Positions 42,819-52,395 are shown, counted from the stretch's first letter. The stretch is DNA of 53,908 nucleotides from Planctomycetota bacterium (GCA_019636245.1 JAHBXX010000032.1:1-53908), one strand, 5' to 3'. Notes: generated by a model not told the origin, from the letters alone. Numbers and translations are program-made.

Positions 42819-45800
42819 ATGCCCTCGAATCTCGCCGCCGTCTTCGCCGGCTCGGACACCCTGCTGCTGCAGTGCCTCGACGTGTGGCGCGAACGTGGAC
42901 ACCACGTCGTCGCGGTCGCCACCGATGCCGACAAGGTGCGCCGGCGGTGCCTCGAACTGGGACTGCGCTGCCTCGACGGCGGCGGCGATCTGGCGGCGCA
43001 GCTCGCCGGCGAGGCGTTCGACCACCTGTTCGCCATCACCTGGCTGCGGCTGCTGCCCGAACCGGTGCTCAGGCTGCCGCGCCGGGGCACGGTGAACTTC
43101 CACGACGGCCCGTTGCCGCGTTATGCCGGGCTGAACGCGACCTGCTGGGCGCTCTGGCACGGCGAGGCCGAGCACGCGGTGACCTGGCACCTGGTCGAGC
43201 CGCGGGCCGACACCGGGGACGTGCTGCTGCAGCGCCGCTTCGCGATCGAGCCGGACGACACCGCGTTCACGCTGAACGCCCGCTGCTTCCAGGCCGGCCA
43301 GGAGTCGTTCGCCGAGCTGGTCGATGCGCTCGCGACCGGCGCTGTCGCACCGCGGCCGCAGGACCTGGCCGCGCGCAGCTACTTCGGGCGTCACGCCCGG
43401 CCGCCGGCCCTGGCGGTGCTCGACTTCGGCGACACCGCGGCGGCCGTGGCGCGCGCCGTGCGCGCCTTCGACCACGGCGGCTACCGCAACCCGATCGCGG
43501 TCGCCAAGGTGCGCGCGCCGCACGGCGTGTTCGTGCCCGGGGGAGTCGAGATCGTGGCCGCGACGGGTGCTGCGCCGGGCACGGTGACCGCGGTCGGCGA
43601 CGACTTCGTGCAGGTCGCCTGCCGCGACGGCGAGGTGCGGCTGCTGCGGCCGCGCTGCCTGCGGCTCGGCGCGTTGGACGCCGCCGCGCTCGCGGCCCTG
43701 GGCGTCACCGCTGGTGGGCGGTTGCCGCTGCTCGACGAGCAGGCGCGCGCGGCGCTGGACGCACTGGGCCGCGCGGCGGCGCCGGCCGAGGACGCGTGGG
43801 TGGCGACGCTGCGCGCCCAGCAGCCGCTGCCGGTGCCCGACGGCGCGCCTGCGGGCCAGGCCGCCGAGGCGGCCGAACTGGCGGTCGAACTGCCCGCCGC
43901 CGGCGCCGACCCCTTCGACCGCGGCGCCCTGTGCGCGGCGTTCCTGGCCCGGTCGACGGCCGTGGCGGAGTTCGCGCTCGGCCTGCGCACGGCCGCGAGC
44001 GCAGCGCTGGTCGACGGCGCCGGCGACCTCGCGGTTGCGTTCCCGCCGGTGGCGCTGCAGCTGCCGGCGCAGACCGCCGTCGGCGCGCTGCTCGCGGCCA
44101 CGGCCGCGGCCCTGCGCGCGGCGGCCCGCCACGGGCCCTTGCTGCGCGAGCTGCTGGTGCGCCGCGCCGACGCGCTGCCGCCGACCACGCCGCTGGAGCC
44201 GCCGGTGCGGTTGTGCCTCGGCGCCGAAGCCGGTGCCGTGGCCCCCGGCTCGCTGGCGTTCGTCGTCGGCGCCGATGGCCGCCTGACGCTGCGCTACGAC
44301 CGGGCGGCGTTCGGCGACGCCAAGGCGCAGGCGCTGGCGGCGCGGCTGCAGGTGTTCGCCCGCAGCTGCCAGGCGCGGCCGGAGGCGCCGCTGGCGCAGA
44401 CCGCGATCCTGGACGACGGCGAACTCGAGCGCCTGCTGCGCACCTGGAACGCCACCGACGTGCCGGCGCCGGCCGAACCGTGCGTGCACCGTCAGTTCGC
44501 GCAGCAGGCGGCGCGCACGCCGGACCGGGTCGCCCTGCGCTTCCTCGACGAGTCGCTGACCTACCGCGAGCTGGCGCAGCGCGTGGAACGGCTGGCCGGC
44601 TGGCTGCGCGGCCGCGGCGTGGCGCCCGGCGACCGCGTCGGCATCTGCACCCAGCGCGGGATCGGCATGGTGACCGCCGTGCTGGCGACCCTGCGGGCCG
44701 GCGCCTGCTACGTACCGCTGGATCCGTCCTACCCGCGCGAGCGGTTGCAGTTCATGGCCGGCGACGCCGAACTGGCGGCCCTGGTCGTCGATCCCCGCAG
44801 CCTGGCGGCGGCGCCGGTGGCGGCCTGCCCGCGCATCGACCTCGAGGCCGACGCGGCGGCGATCGCCGACGCGGACGCGCCGCCGGACGATCCGACGACC
44901 GGCGACCAGCTCGCCTACACGATCTACACCTCGGGTTCGACCGGGCGGCCGAAGGGCGTCATGGTGCGGCACCGCAACGTGACCAACTTCTTCCTCGGCA
45001 TGGACCGCGTGCTGGGCGGCGACGCCGGCACCTGGCTGGCGGTCACCAGCCTGTCGTTCGACATCTCGGTGCTGGAGCTGCTGTGGACGCTGGCGCGTGG
45101 TTTCACCGTCGTCGTACACCCGGGCGAGGGCGGGCAGGCGCAGAAGGCGCAGGCGCTGGCGCCGGCGCCGGCGCGGCCGGTCACGTTCAGCCTGTTCTAC
45201 TTCGCCAGCGACGAGGGCGAGCTGGCCTCCGACAAGTACCGGTTGCTCGTCGAGGGCGCGAAGTTCGCCGACGCCAACGGCTTCGAGGCCGTCTGGACGC
45301 CGGAGCGCCACTTCCACGCCTTCGGCGGCCTCTACCCCAACCCCGCCGTCGCCGGCGCCGCGATCGCGACGATCACGCAGCGGGTCGCGATCCGCGCCGG
45401 TTCGTGCGTGCTGCCGCTGCACCATCCGATCCGCATCGCCGAGGAGTGGGCGCTGGTCGACAACCTGTCGCGCGGCCGCGTCGGCATCGCCTTCGCCGCC
45501 GGCTGGCACGGCCGCGACTTCGTCCTGCGGCCGGAGAACTTCGCCGACCGCAAGAACGTGCTGTTCACCGGCCTGCGCCAGGTGCAGGCGCTCTGGCGCG
45601 GCGAGGCCGTCGAGTTCCCCGGCCACGACGGCAAGCCGATCCCGATCCGCACGCTGCCGCGGCCGGTGCAGCCCGCGCTGCCGACGTGGGTCACGGTTGC
45701 CGGCAACCCGGAGACGTACCGCCAGGCCGGCGAGTCCGGTTCGTTCGTGCTCACGCACCTGCTGGGCCAGAGCGTCGAGGAGTTGGCGCAGAAGCTCGAC

Positions 45801-47453
45801 GTCTACCGCCAGGCCTGGCGCGCCGCCGGGCATCCCGGCGAGGGACGGGTCACGCTGATGCTGCACACCTTCGTCGGCGACGACGAGGAGCAGGTGCGCA
45901 ACACCGTGCGCGAGCCGATGAAGGGCTACCTGCGCTCGAGCCTCGACCTGGTCAAGCAGGCGGCATGGTCGTTCCCGGCCTTCAAGAGCCGCGTCGACAA
46001 GCCCGGCGAGCTCGACGCGCTGCTGCAGGGCGGCCTGACGCCGGCCGACTTCGAGGCGTTGCTGGAGTTCTCGTTCGAGCGCTACTACCGCCAGAGCGGC
46101 CTGTTCGGCACCCCCGAGAGCTGCGTGCAGATCGTCGATCGGCTGCGCGGCATGCAGGTCGACGAGATCGCCTGCCTGGTCGACTTCGGCGTGCCGACCG
46201 ACGTGGTCATGGCGCACTTGCCGCACCTGCTCGAACTCAAGCGCCGCTGCGACACGGCCACGGCGGCGGCCCGCGCGGCGTGCGGCGCCGCGGCGCCGGC
46301 CGCCGCCCAGCCGCCGTCGATCGCGCGCACGCTGCGGGCGCACGGCGTCACGCACTTCCAGTGCACGCCGTCGATGGCCGGCATGCTGCTGCTCGACCCC
46401 GAGGCCAAGGACGCCCTGCGCGGGCTGCGGCACATGCTGGTCGGCGGCGAGGCGCTGCCGGCGGCGCTCGCGCGCGAGCTGCGGTCGCTGGTGCCGAGCC
46501 TGCACGACGTCTACGGGCCGACCGAGACCACGGTCTGGTCGACGACGACGTTGGTCGGCGCCGACGAGCCGGTGCCGATCGGCCGGCCGCTGGCGAACCA
46601 GCGCGCCTACGTGCTCGACGCCAACCTGCAGCCGGTGCCGATCGGCGCCGCCGGCGAGCTGTGGATCGGCGGCGCCGGCGTCACCGCGGGCTACCACCGT
46701 CGGCCGGAGCTGACCGCGGAGCGCTTCGTCGCCGATCCGTTCACCGCCGGCGGGGGCCGCATCTATGGCACCGGTGACCTGGTGCGCTGGCGCCAGGACG
46801 GCGTGCTCGAGTACCTCGGCCGCAAGGACCACCAGGTGAAGGTGCGCGGCTACCGGATCGAGCTCGGCGAGATCGAGGCGGCGTTGGCGCAGCACGCCGG
46901 CGTGCGCGAGGTCGTGGTCGTCGCGCGCGACGACGGCGGCGAGACGCGCCTCTGCGCCTACTACGTGCCGCGCTCGCCGTCGCCGAAGGCCGACGACCTG
47001 CGGGCGCACCTGCGCGCTTCGCTGCCCGAGTTCATGGTGCCGAGCCACTTCGTGGCGATGGCGGACCTGCCGCGCACGCCGAACCTCAAGGTCGACCGCA
47101 AGGCGCTGCCGGCGCCCGATGCGGTCGCCGCGAGCGGCAGGAAGGCCGTCGTGCAGGCCCAGGACGCGACCGAGGACGCGATCCTGGCGATCTGGAAGCA
47201 GGCGCTCGGCACCGAGGACGTCGGCGTCGAGGACAACTTCTTCGATTCGGGCGGGCACAGCATCCTCGCCGTGCGCGTGCACCGCGAGATCGTGCAGCGG
47301 CTCGGCGTGGAGCTGCAGGTCACCGACCTGTTCCGCTTCACGACGGTCCGCGCCCTGGCGCGGCACCTGCAGGTCGGCAAGTCGGTGCCGACGGCGGCGC
47401 AGCAGGCGATGGAACGCGCCAAGCAGCGCCGCAACCTGCTGCGGCGGCCCTGA
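42819..47453 (+). CDS. Single-module nonribosomal peptide synthetase: formyltransferase, adenylation with inserted luciferase-like monooxygenase, carrier domain
   Basis: A 1,544-residue multidomain enzyme. Residues 1-180 are a formyl-THF-dependent transferase with N93, H95 ('[13 protein letters not shown]') and D131 ('RADTGDV'). About 190-290 resemble the Fmt C-terminal domain. Residues 345-545 sit where a condensation domain would be but show no HHxxxDG. The adenylation domain starts near 555 ('[18 protein letters not shown]'), with A3 '[11 protein letters not shown]' near 700 and A4 '[13 protein letters not shown]' near 747. It is interrupted by a luciferase-like FMN monooxygenase (about 787-1141, '[14 protein letters not shown]', '[15 protein letters not shown]'), then resumes with A5 '[10 protein letters not shown]', A7 'YGTGDLVRW', A8 '[12 protein letters not shown]' and A10 '[10 protein letters not shown]'. 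A carrier domain with S1481 in 'DSGGHSI' ends it. No thioesterase. Pocket residues by eye give DILQLGVVWK, a glycine-type code. Confidence 0.9.
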   Translation: MPSNLAAVFAGSDTLLLQCLDVWRERGHHVVAVATDADKVRRRCLELGLRCLDGGGDLAAQLAGEAFDHLFAITWLRLLPEPVLRLPRRGTVNFHDGPLPRYAGLNATCWALWHGEAEHAVTWHLVEPRADTGDVLLQRRFAIEPDDTAFTLNARCFQAGQESFAELVDALATGAVAPRPQDLAARSYFGRHARPPALAVLDFGDTAAAVARAVRAFDHGGYRNPIAVAKVRAPHGVFVPGGVEIVAATGAAPGTVTAVGDDFVQVACRDGEVRLLRPRCLRLGALDAAALAALGVTAGGRLPLLDEQARAALDALGRAAAPAEDAWVATLRAQQPLPVPDGAPAGQAAEAAELAVELPAAGADPFDRGALCAAFLARSTAVAEFALGLRTAASAALVDGAGDLAVAFPPVALQLPAQTAVGALLAATAAALRAAARHGPLLRELLVRRADALPPTTPLEPPVRLCLGAEAGAVAPGSLAFVVGADGRLTLRYDRAAFGDAKAQALAARLQVFARSCQARPEAPLAQTAILDDGELERLLRTWNATDVPAPAEPCVHRQFAQQAARTPDRVALRFLDESLTYRELAQRVERLAGWLRGRGVAPGDRVGICTQRGIGMVTAVLATLRAGACYVPLDPSYPRERLQFMAGDAELAALVVDPRSLAAAPVAACPRIDLEADAAAIADADAPPDDPTTGDQLAYTIYTSGSTGRPKGVMVRHRNVTNFFLGMDRVLGGDAGTWLAVTSLSFDISVLELLWTLARGFTVVVHPGEGGQAQKAQALAPAPARPVTFSLFYFASDEGELASDKYRLLVEGAKFADANGFEAVWTPERHFHAFGGLYPNPAVAGAAIATITQRVAIRAGSCVLPLHHPIRIAEEWALVDNLSRGRVGIAFAAGWHGRDFVLRPENFADRKNVLFTGLRQVQALWRGEAVEFPGHDGKPIPIRTLPRPVQPALPTWVTVAGNPETYRQAGESGSFVLTHLLGQSVEELAQKLDVYRQAWRAAGHPGEGRVTLMLHTFVGDDEEQVRNTVREPMKGYLRSSLDLVKQAAWSFPAFKSRVDKPGELDALLQGGLTPADFEALLEFSFERYYRQSGLFGTPESCVQIVDRLRGMQVDEIACLVDFGVPTDVVMAHLPHLLELKRRCDTATAAARAACGAAAPAAAQPPSIARTLRAHGVTHFQCTPSMAGMLLLDPEAKDALRGLRHMLVGGEALPAALARELRSLVPSLHDVYGPTETTVWSTTTLVGADEPVPIGRPLANQRAYVLDANLQPVPIGAAGELWIGGAGVTAGYHRRPELTAERFVADPFTAGGGRIYGTGDLVRWRQDGVLEYLGRKDHQVKVRGYRIELGEIEAALAQHAGVREVVVVARDDGGETRLCAYYVPRSPSPKADDLRAHLRASLPEFMVPSHFVAMADLPRTPNLKVDRKALPAPDAVAASGRKAVVQAQDATEDAILAIWKQALGTEDVGVEDNFFDSGGHSILAVRVHREIVQRLGVELQVTDLFRFTTVRALARHLQVGKSVPTAAQQAMERAKQRRNLLRRP

Positions 47454-47457
47454 GCCA

Positions 47458-47481
47458 CCCGGCGGCCGCGCGGCCGCCGGG
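47458..47481. terminator. Perfect 24-base palindrome between converging genes
   Basis: The arm CCCGGCGGCCGC (47458-47469) is followed directly by its complement GCGGCCGCCGGG (47470-47481). It begins four bases after the synthetase stop and lies eight bases before the end of the secreted-protein gene, so it can fold as a strong hairpin in both transcripts. No T-tract. Confidence 0.5.
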
Positions 47482-47489
47482 GTCGACGT

Positions 47490-49163
47490 TCACTGGCAGC
47501 CGGTGCCGCCGAAGCGCACGGTGAGGCCGTTGCTGACGCCGAACAGGTCGAACAGCGGCGGCGCCGGCACGAAGGTGGCGGCCTGGAACGTCATGTCGAA
47601 CGGCGCCCAGAGCGGATCGATCGGGATCGGCACGAAGGCGTTGCCGGCGCCGTCGGCGAAGGTGAGGCCGAGGTCGCCGTAGCCGAGCAGGTTGATGAAC
47701 ACCGGGCACTCCGGCGTCAGGTTGAACGGCGTGGTGGGGCCGCTGAACAGGGTCAGGAACGGCGTGCCCGGCCCGGTCTGGGCGAGCAGGCCGAAGCCGG
47801 CGTTGCCGATGGTGGGCAGGCCGTTGACGGCGAACTCGAGCGACGGGGTGCCGCAGCCGGAGCCGAGGTGCACGGCCGGCTGCAGGCCGGGGACCTGGGT
47901 GGCGACGGCGAGCGACAGGGCGGCGCCGGGTTCGAGCAGGGCCTGGTCGATGGTGGCGTTGCCGGCCACGGGCGCGGCGTCGCTGTCGAACCAGAAGTTG
48001 AACAGCTGGTTCCAGCGATGCGAGTTGCCGGCGGTGGCGTTCCAGACGATCTCGCCGCCGCTGACGGTGGCGGTCCAGTCGTTGAGCGGGTTCTTGTCGA
48101 TGTCGCGGAAGCCGAGGTTGAGCACGCGAGCCGAGGGGCAGACGGGGAGGCGGAAGCTGGCGCCGCCGCCGGCGTTGTCGATGTTGTGGACGGCGTACTC
48201 GTAGTGCCACAGGCCGTTGGTGGGGCCGGTGACCTTGACGGCGACGGCGAAGCGGCCGTCGAAGGTGTTGTTCCAGTTGCCACCGCCGTTCTGGCCGATG
48301 GCCATGGTCGAGCCGGACCAGCGGGTCAGGATCGAGCCGAGGGTCGGGGTGCCGGTGGTCGCGGTGGTCCAGGCGGTGCCGCTCCAGTTGAGCGTGAACG
48401 GCCGCGACATGGTGTTGTCGCCGCGGTTGTCGATCGGCTCGCCTTCGTGGATCACGTGGATCATGAAGAAGAGGCCGGACGACACGCCGCCCTGGATGTC
48501 GGTCTCCTGGATGGTGACGCGGTTCTTGACGTTGCCCCAGCCGGAGGTGCTGAGGCTGCGCACGTTGTCGGCCGGCTGCGGGAAGTTGGCCTGCGCCGGG
48601 TCACCGATGTCGAAGTAGCTGCCGACGCCGTTCCACACGCCGGTGAACGGGTTGATCTCCCACGGCGGGCCGAGGTAGGTGAAGCTGGCGTTGTTGGCGG
48701 CGCTGTAGATGTCGGAGCAGCCGACACCCAGCTGAGCCCCGCCCGCGGGCGGCTGCGTGCAGGAGCCGCAGTTGGGGTCGTTCAGCGACAGGAACGCGTG
48801 CTTGCAGTAGCTCCAGTCGGAGATCTGCACCAGGCGGCCATTGACCTCGCGCGCGACCATGAAGCCGAACTTCGGGTGGTCGGTCTGGATCGTCGAGCCG
48901 ACGAAACCACCCGGCGTCCGCCACTCGATCGGGATGCCGCCCGGGTTGCAGAGGTTGTTCTGGAACGACAGCGCCATCTCGCCGTTCGGGTAGGCGGCGC
49001 CCTGGCGCCCGCGCACGGTGGCCGAGCCGATCGAGGTCAGGCCGCCGTTGTAGCCCGAGGAAATCGGGCTGGCGCCGGTGAAGCGGGAGTTGGACTGGGC
49101 CAGGAGGTCGGCCCCGAAGGTGGCGGCCGCCGTCAGTACGAGGAGGTGGATCGGATGCTTCAT
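47490..49163 (-). CDS. Secreted protein of unknown family, paralogue A
   Basis: A 557-residue exported protein. A signal peptide (MKHPIHLLVLTAAATFGADLLAQ in parts) precedes a large beta-rich body with conserved blocks shared with the next gene: 'HPKFGFMVAREVNGRLVQIS', 'DWSYCKHAFLSLNDP', 'GCSDIYSAANN', 'YLGPPWEINPFTGVWNGVGS', 'IHVIHEGEPIDNRGDN', 'MSRPF' and 'GFRDIDKNPLNDWT'. Cysteines such as those in 'NCGSC' are also shared. The last 120 residues form a separate module ending 'VSNGLTVRFGGTGC'. I recognise no enzyme motif. No good ribosome-binding site precedes the ATG. Confidence 0.8.
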   Translation of the reverse strand: MKHPIHLLVLTAAATFGADLLAQSNSRFTGASPISSGYNGGLTSIGSATVRGRQGAAYPNGEMALSFQNNLCNPGGIPIEWRTPGGFVGSTIQTDHPKFGFMVAREVNGRLVQISDWSYCKHAFLSLNDPNCGSCTQPPAGGAQLGVGCSDIYSAANNASFTYLGPPWEINPFTGVWNGVGSYFDIGDPAQANFPQPADNVRSLSTSGWGNVKNRVTIQETDIQGGVSSGLFFMIHVIHEGEPIDNRGDNTMSRPFTLNWSGTAWTTATTGTPTLGSILTRWSGSTMAIGQNGGGNWNNTFDGRFAVAVKVTGPTNGLWHYEYAVHNIDNAGGGASFRLPVCPSARVLNLGFRDIDKNPLNDWTATVSGGEIVWNATAGNSHRWNQLFNFWFDSDAAPVAGNATIDQALLEPGAALSLAVATQVPGLQPAVHLGSGCGTPSLEFAVNGLPTIGNAGFGLLAQTGPGTPFLTLFSGPTTPFNLTPECPVFINLLGYGDLGLTFADGAGNAFVPIPIDPLWAPFDMTFQAATFVPAPPLFDLFGVSNGLTVRFGGTGCQ

Positions 49164-49334
49164 GGGGGAGAGGGGACCGGGCAGGGCGAGGCAGACTACC
49201 ACGGCATCCCGCCGCGGGAAGGGGCGCTGCGGGGCCATGTTGCGGCGATGCGAAACGAGCGCGCCCCGCCGAGCCGGGCCATCGGGGCCACGGCGGAGCG
49301 GGGCGCGCGAGTGCGGTCGAGCCCGCGAGCTACG

Positions 49335-50948
49335 TCACGGACAGCCGGTGCCGTTGTAGCGCACGGTCAGGCCGTTGCTGAGGCCGAGCAGGTCGAGCAC
49401 CGGCGGGTTCGGGATGAACGTCGCGGCCTGGAAGATGATGTCCGGCCAGGTCGGGTCGACCGGCGTCGGCATCAGCACCACGCCGGACGGATCCGTCGAC
49501 GTGAAGCCGAGGTCGCCGTAGGCGAACAGGTCGATCAGGATGTGGCACTGCGGCGTGATCGGGAAGTTGATGCCCGGCAGGCTGAACAGCACGATCAGCG
49601 GCGTCAGCGGATCGGTCTCGGCGCGGATCGCGAAGTTCGGGTTGCCGGTGGTCGGCAGTTCCTCGGGCAGCAGCAGGCACGATGGCGTGCCGCAGCCGCC
49701 CGCGACGTAGATCGCCGGCTGGAACGTTGGCACCGTCGTCGGCACCGACACGGTCAGGGCGCCCGGGCCTGGCCGCGCCTCGTCGATGGTGGCGGCGCCG
49801 GCGCCGGGCGCGACGTCGCACTCGAACCAGAAGTTGTAGAGCGTGTTCCAGTTGTGCGGGTTGTTGGCCGGCGCGTTCCAGGCGATCTCGTTGCCGCTGC
49901 GGACCACGGTCCAGTCGTTCAGCGGGTTCTGGTCGATGTCGCGGAAGCCGATGCCCTGCACCCGCGCCGCGCCGCACAGCGGCAGCCGGAACGAGGCGCC
50001 GCCGCGGTGGTTGTCGACGTTGTGCACCACGTACTCGTAGCGCCAGAAGCCGGCGCTGGGCCCGGTCACCTTGACGGCGACGAAGAAGCGGCCGTCGTCG
50101 TTGCCGTTCTGGCCCGAGGTCAGCGTCGAGCCGGGCCAGCGGGTCAGGATCGAGCCGTGCGTCGGCGTGCCGAGCGTCGTCGCCGACCACTGCGTGCCCG
50201 TCCAGGTGAGGCCGAACGGCCGCGACATGATGTTGTCGCCGCGGTTGGCGACCGGCTCGCCTTCGTGGATCACGTGGATCTGGAAGTACATGCCGGACAT
50301 CACGCCGCCCTGGATGTCGGCCTCCTTGATCGTCACGCGGTTGAGCACCTCGTCGGTGCCGGGGTTGATCGTGCCCTTGATGCCGTCGGTCGGGTTGCCG
50401 TTCGCCGGCAGGCCGACGTCGAAGAAGCTGCCGACGTGGTTCCAGGTGCCGAGCCACGGGTTGATCTCCTCGGGCGGGCCGAGGTAGGTGCGGTTGCCGT
50501 TGTTGGCGTTCGTGTACACGTCGGAGCAGCCGACGTACATGATCTCGGCGGCGGTGGTGTTCTGGCAGGTGCCGCAGGTGCCGGGGTCGTTCAGCGACAG
50601 GAACGCGTGCTTGCAGTAGCTCCAGTCGGAGATCTGCACGAGGCGGCCGTCGACCTCGCGCGCGACCAGGAAGCCGAACTTCGGGTGGTCCTGGTCCATC
50701 TGGGTGCCGGGCGGGGAGTTGTCGGCCGCCCGCCACTCGAGGTTCATCGTGCCCGGGTTGCAGAGCCCGTTCTGGAACGAGACGCCGACTTCGCCGCCCG
50801 GGTAGGCGGGGCCGCGCCGACCCCAGGCGCGCGCCGAGCTGATCGCGTAGAGGGCACCGTTGTAGCCGGGGCCGCGGGAATTGATCTGCGCCACCAGGTC
50901 GCTGCCGAGCGTTGCCGGGAGCACCAAGAACAAGGACAGCCTGCGCAT
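49335..50948 (-). CDS. Secreted protein of unknown family, paralogue B
   Basis: A 537-residue exported protein, tandem paralogue of the gene at 47490-49163 and in the same direction, 171 bases apart. The signal peptide is MRRLSLFLVLPATLGSDLVAQ (in parts). It shares the blocks listed for paralogue A, with 'HPKFGFLVAREVDGRLVQIS', 'GCSDVYTNANN', 'YLGPPEEINPWLGTWNHVGS', 'IHVIHEGEPVANRGDN' and 'GFRDIDQNPLNDWT', and ends in the same C-terminal module ('LSNGLTVRYNGTGC'). GGAGGT lies six bases before the ATG at 50948, unlike paralogue A, so expression of B may be stronger. Function unknown; surface or periplasmic location is inferred. Confidence 0.82.
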   Translation of the reverse strand: MRRLSLFLVLPATLGSDLVAQINSRGPGYNGALYAISSARAWGRRGPAYPGGEVGVSFQNGLCNPGTMNLEWRAADNSPPGTQMDQDHPKFGFLVAREVDGRLVQISDWSYCKHAFLSLNDPGTCGTCQNTTAAEIMYVGCSDVYTNANNGNRTYLGPPEEINPWLGTWNHVGSFFDVGLPANGNPTDGIKGTINPGTDEVLNRVTIKEADIQGGVMSGMYFQIHVIHEGEPVANRGDNIMSRPFGLTWTGTQWSATTLGTPTHGSILTRWPGSTLTSGQNGNDDGRFFVAVKVTGPSAGFWRYEYVVHNVDNHRGGASFRLPLCGAARVQGIGFRDIDQNPLNDWTVVRSGNEIAWNAPANNPHNWNTLYNFWFECDVAPGAGAATIDEARPGPGALTVSVPTTVPTFQPAIYVAGGCGTPSCLLLPEELPTTGNPNFAIRAETDPLTPLIVLFSLPGINFPITPQCHILIDLFAYGDLGFTSTDPSGVVLMPTPVDPTWPDIIFQAATFIPNPPVLDLLGLSNGLTVRYNGTGCP

Positions 50949-51046
50949 GGACGGACCTCCAGAGGAAGGGACGGAAGACACCGGCGCATGCTACCGCGTT
51001 CGGCGGTGGCGCGAGCGGCGAAGTGCGCAGGGCGGCCCCGGGGCGG

Positions 51047-51394
51047 TCAGCCGCCGAAGTTCAGGCCGCAGTCCGGGCAGCGGGAGACGCCGGCGGTCGG
51101 GAACTTCGCCATGCAGGCCGGGCACTCCGTCTCCGCGGCGTCGAGGTCGGCGACCTGGTCGCGCCGCGGCAGCCCCTCGCGCTCGAGCATGCGGTCGAGG
51201 TGCCGCTGGTGCGCGTCGAGGGCGCGCTGGGTGTCGGGGCCCGCGACCGCGAGCCAGGCTTGCGCCCCCCAGCCACCGCCGGGCAGCGGGCCGGACACCG
51301 AGCGGATGCCGGCGTCGGCGAGCTGCTGCGCGATCTCGCGCAGGTAGTCGGCCTTGCCGCGGAACACGACCTGCATGCCAGGAGGAACCTGCAC
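51047..51394 (-). CDS. DUF2007-like domain protein with C-terminal zinc ribbon
   Basis: A 115-residue protein. The N-terminal 75 residues ('MQVVFRGKADYLREIAQQLADAGI', 'AWLAVAGPDTQRALDAH' in parts) resemble DUF2007/putative signal-transducing domains of about 70 residues. The C-terminus has two Cys pairs, 'CPACMAKF' and 'CPDCGLNFGG', forming a zinc ribbon. GTG 51394 is preferred because TAGACT (51407-51402) ends seven bases upstream; ATG 51376 is the alternative. The function is unknown; it diverges from the ATP-grasp gene. Confidence 0.7.
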   Translation of the reverse strand: MQVPPGMQVVFRGKADYLREIAQQLADAGIRSVSGPLPGGGWGAQAWLAVAGPDTQRALDAHQRHLDRMLEREGLPRRDQVADLDAAETECPACMAKFPTAGVSRCPDCGLNFGG

Positions 51395-51401
51395 GCGGCG
51401 C

Positions 51402-51407
51402 AGTCTA
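51402..51407 (-). promoter_or_regulatory. -10 element of the DUF2007-like gene
   Basis: TAGACT on the minus strand ends seven bases before GTG 51394, indicating a leaderless transcript. No clear -35. Confidence 0.45.
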
Positions 51408-51436
51408 CGGCCGGCTGCCGGCGTCGCCAGCGCGCC

Positions 51437-51465
51437 TTGTCCAGGCGGCGGCGGCTGGGCATCGT
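51437..51465 (+). promoter_or_regulatory. Promoter of the ATP-grasp gene (leaderless)
   Basis: TTGTCC (51437-51442), 17-base spacer and CATCGT (51460-51465), with the ATG at 51472 after six bases. Confidence 0.5.
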
Positions 51466-51471
51466 CGCCGC

Positions 51472-52359
51472 ATGCGGCTCGCCCTGGCCACGCGCTCCGA
51501 CCTGCCGTCCTGGGAGGTCGACGACCGGCACCTGCAAGCGGCACTGGCCGCGCGCGGCGTGTCGTTCGCGCAACCGGTCTGGGACGACCCCGGCGTCGAC
51601 TGGGCGGCGTTCGACGCCGTGCTGATCCGCACGACCTGGGACTACCAGGAGAAGCTGCCGGCGTTCCTGCGCTGGGCCGAGCGCACGGCGGCGGTCGTGG
51701 CCAGGTTCGACAACCCGGCGACCGTCGTGCGCTGGAACACGCACAAGCGCTACCTGCGCGACCTGCAGCGGCACGGGGTGCCGATCGTGCCGACGTCCTG
51801 GCTCGAGCGCGGCAGCCAGGTCGATCTCGGCGCGCGACTGGCCGGACTCGGCGCCGCCGAGGGCTTCCTGAAGCCCTGCATCGGTTCGACGGCGCGGGAG
51901 ACGCTGCGGTTCGCCGCCGATCGCCAGGGGCTGGCGGCGGCGCAGGCGCATCTCGATCGCCTGCTGCCGCACGAGGACCTGATGCTGCAGCCCTTCCTGC
52001 GGGCGGTGACCGAGCGCGGCGAGTGGTCGGCGGTGTTCGTCGCCGGCCGCATCACGCACTGCGTGCGCAAGATCCCGGTGCCCGGCGACTACCGCGTGCA
52101 GGACGACTTCGGTGCCCGGGACGAGCCGTACGTGCCCACGGTCGCCGAGCGGTCGGCGGCCGTGCACGCGGTCGCGGCGGCGCAGCGCCAGCTCGGACTC
52201 GACGACCTGCTCTATGCGCGGGCCGACTTCCTGTGGACGGACGCCGACGAGCCCGTGCTGACCGAACTCGAACTGGTCGAGCCGTCGCTGTTCTTCCGCC
52301 ACGGGCCGCAGGCCGCGGTCGCGCTCGCCGACGCGTGGCTCGCCCGGATCGGCGGTTGA
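51472..52359 (+). CDS. ATP-grasp domain protein
   Basis: A 295-residue protein of the ATP-grasp superfamily (RimK/GshB-like). The N-terminal Rossmann-like part ('RLALATRSDLPSWEVDDRHLQAALAARG') leads to 'FDAVLIRTTWDY', 'NTHKRYLRDLQRHGVPIVPTSWL', 'FLKPCIGSTARETL', 'MLQPFLRAVTERGEWSAVFVAGR' and 'YARADFLWTDADEPVLTELELVEPSLFF', the usual order of ATP- and Mg-binding residues, with Glu and Asn/Glu near the end. It would ligate a carboxylate to an amine or thiol. Substrates are unknown, and no partner gene is adjacent. The ATG follows a promoter by six bases. Confidence 0.85.
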   Translation: MRLALATRSDLPSWEVDDRHLQAALAARGVSFAQPVWDDPGVDWAAFDAVLIRTTWDYQEKLPAFLRWAERTAAVVARFDNPATVVRWNTHKRYLRDLQRHGVPIVPTSWLERGSQVDLGARLAGLGAAEGFLKPCIGSTARETLRFAADRQGLAAAQAHLDRLLPHEDLMLQPFLRAVTERGEWSAVFVAGRITHCVRKIPVPGDYRVQDDFGARDEPYVPTVAERSAAVHAVAAAQRQLGLDDLLYARADFLWTDADEPVLTELELVEPSLFFRHGPQAAVALADAWLARIGG

Positions 52360-52367
52360 CGCCAGCC

Positions 52368-52386
52368 GGGGCGGCGCGCCCGCCCC
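52368..52386. terminator. Hairpin between converging genes
   Basis: GGGGCGG (52368-52374), loop of five bases and CCGCCCC (52380-52386), between the ATP-grasp stop (52359) and the end of the secreted-protein gene (52396). No T-tract. Confidence 0.4.
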
Positions 52387-52395
52387 CGTGGTGCT

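Noticed and set aside
43800..44480. A functional condensation domain between formyltransferase and adenylation domain
   Set aside because: The length fits part of a condensation domain and the typical linker before A1 is there, but no HHxxxDG or similar motif is seen, so I report it as degenerate or absent.
41850..47366. Minus-strand open frame of about 1,840 codons opposite the synthetase
   Set aside because: It is the antisense of a clearly coding frame. Its translation is rich in Arg, Gln, His and Ala with no domain, and only its last 263 codons (the hydrolase, 41850-42641) are real.
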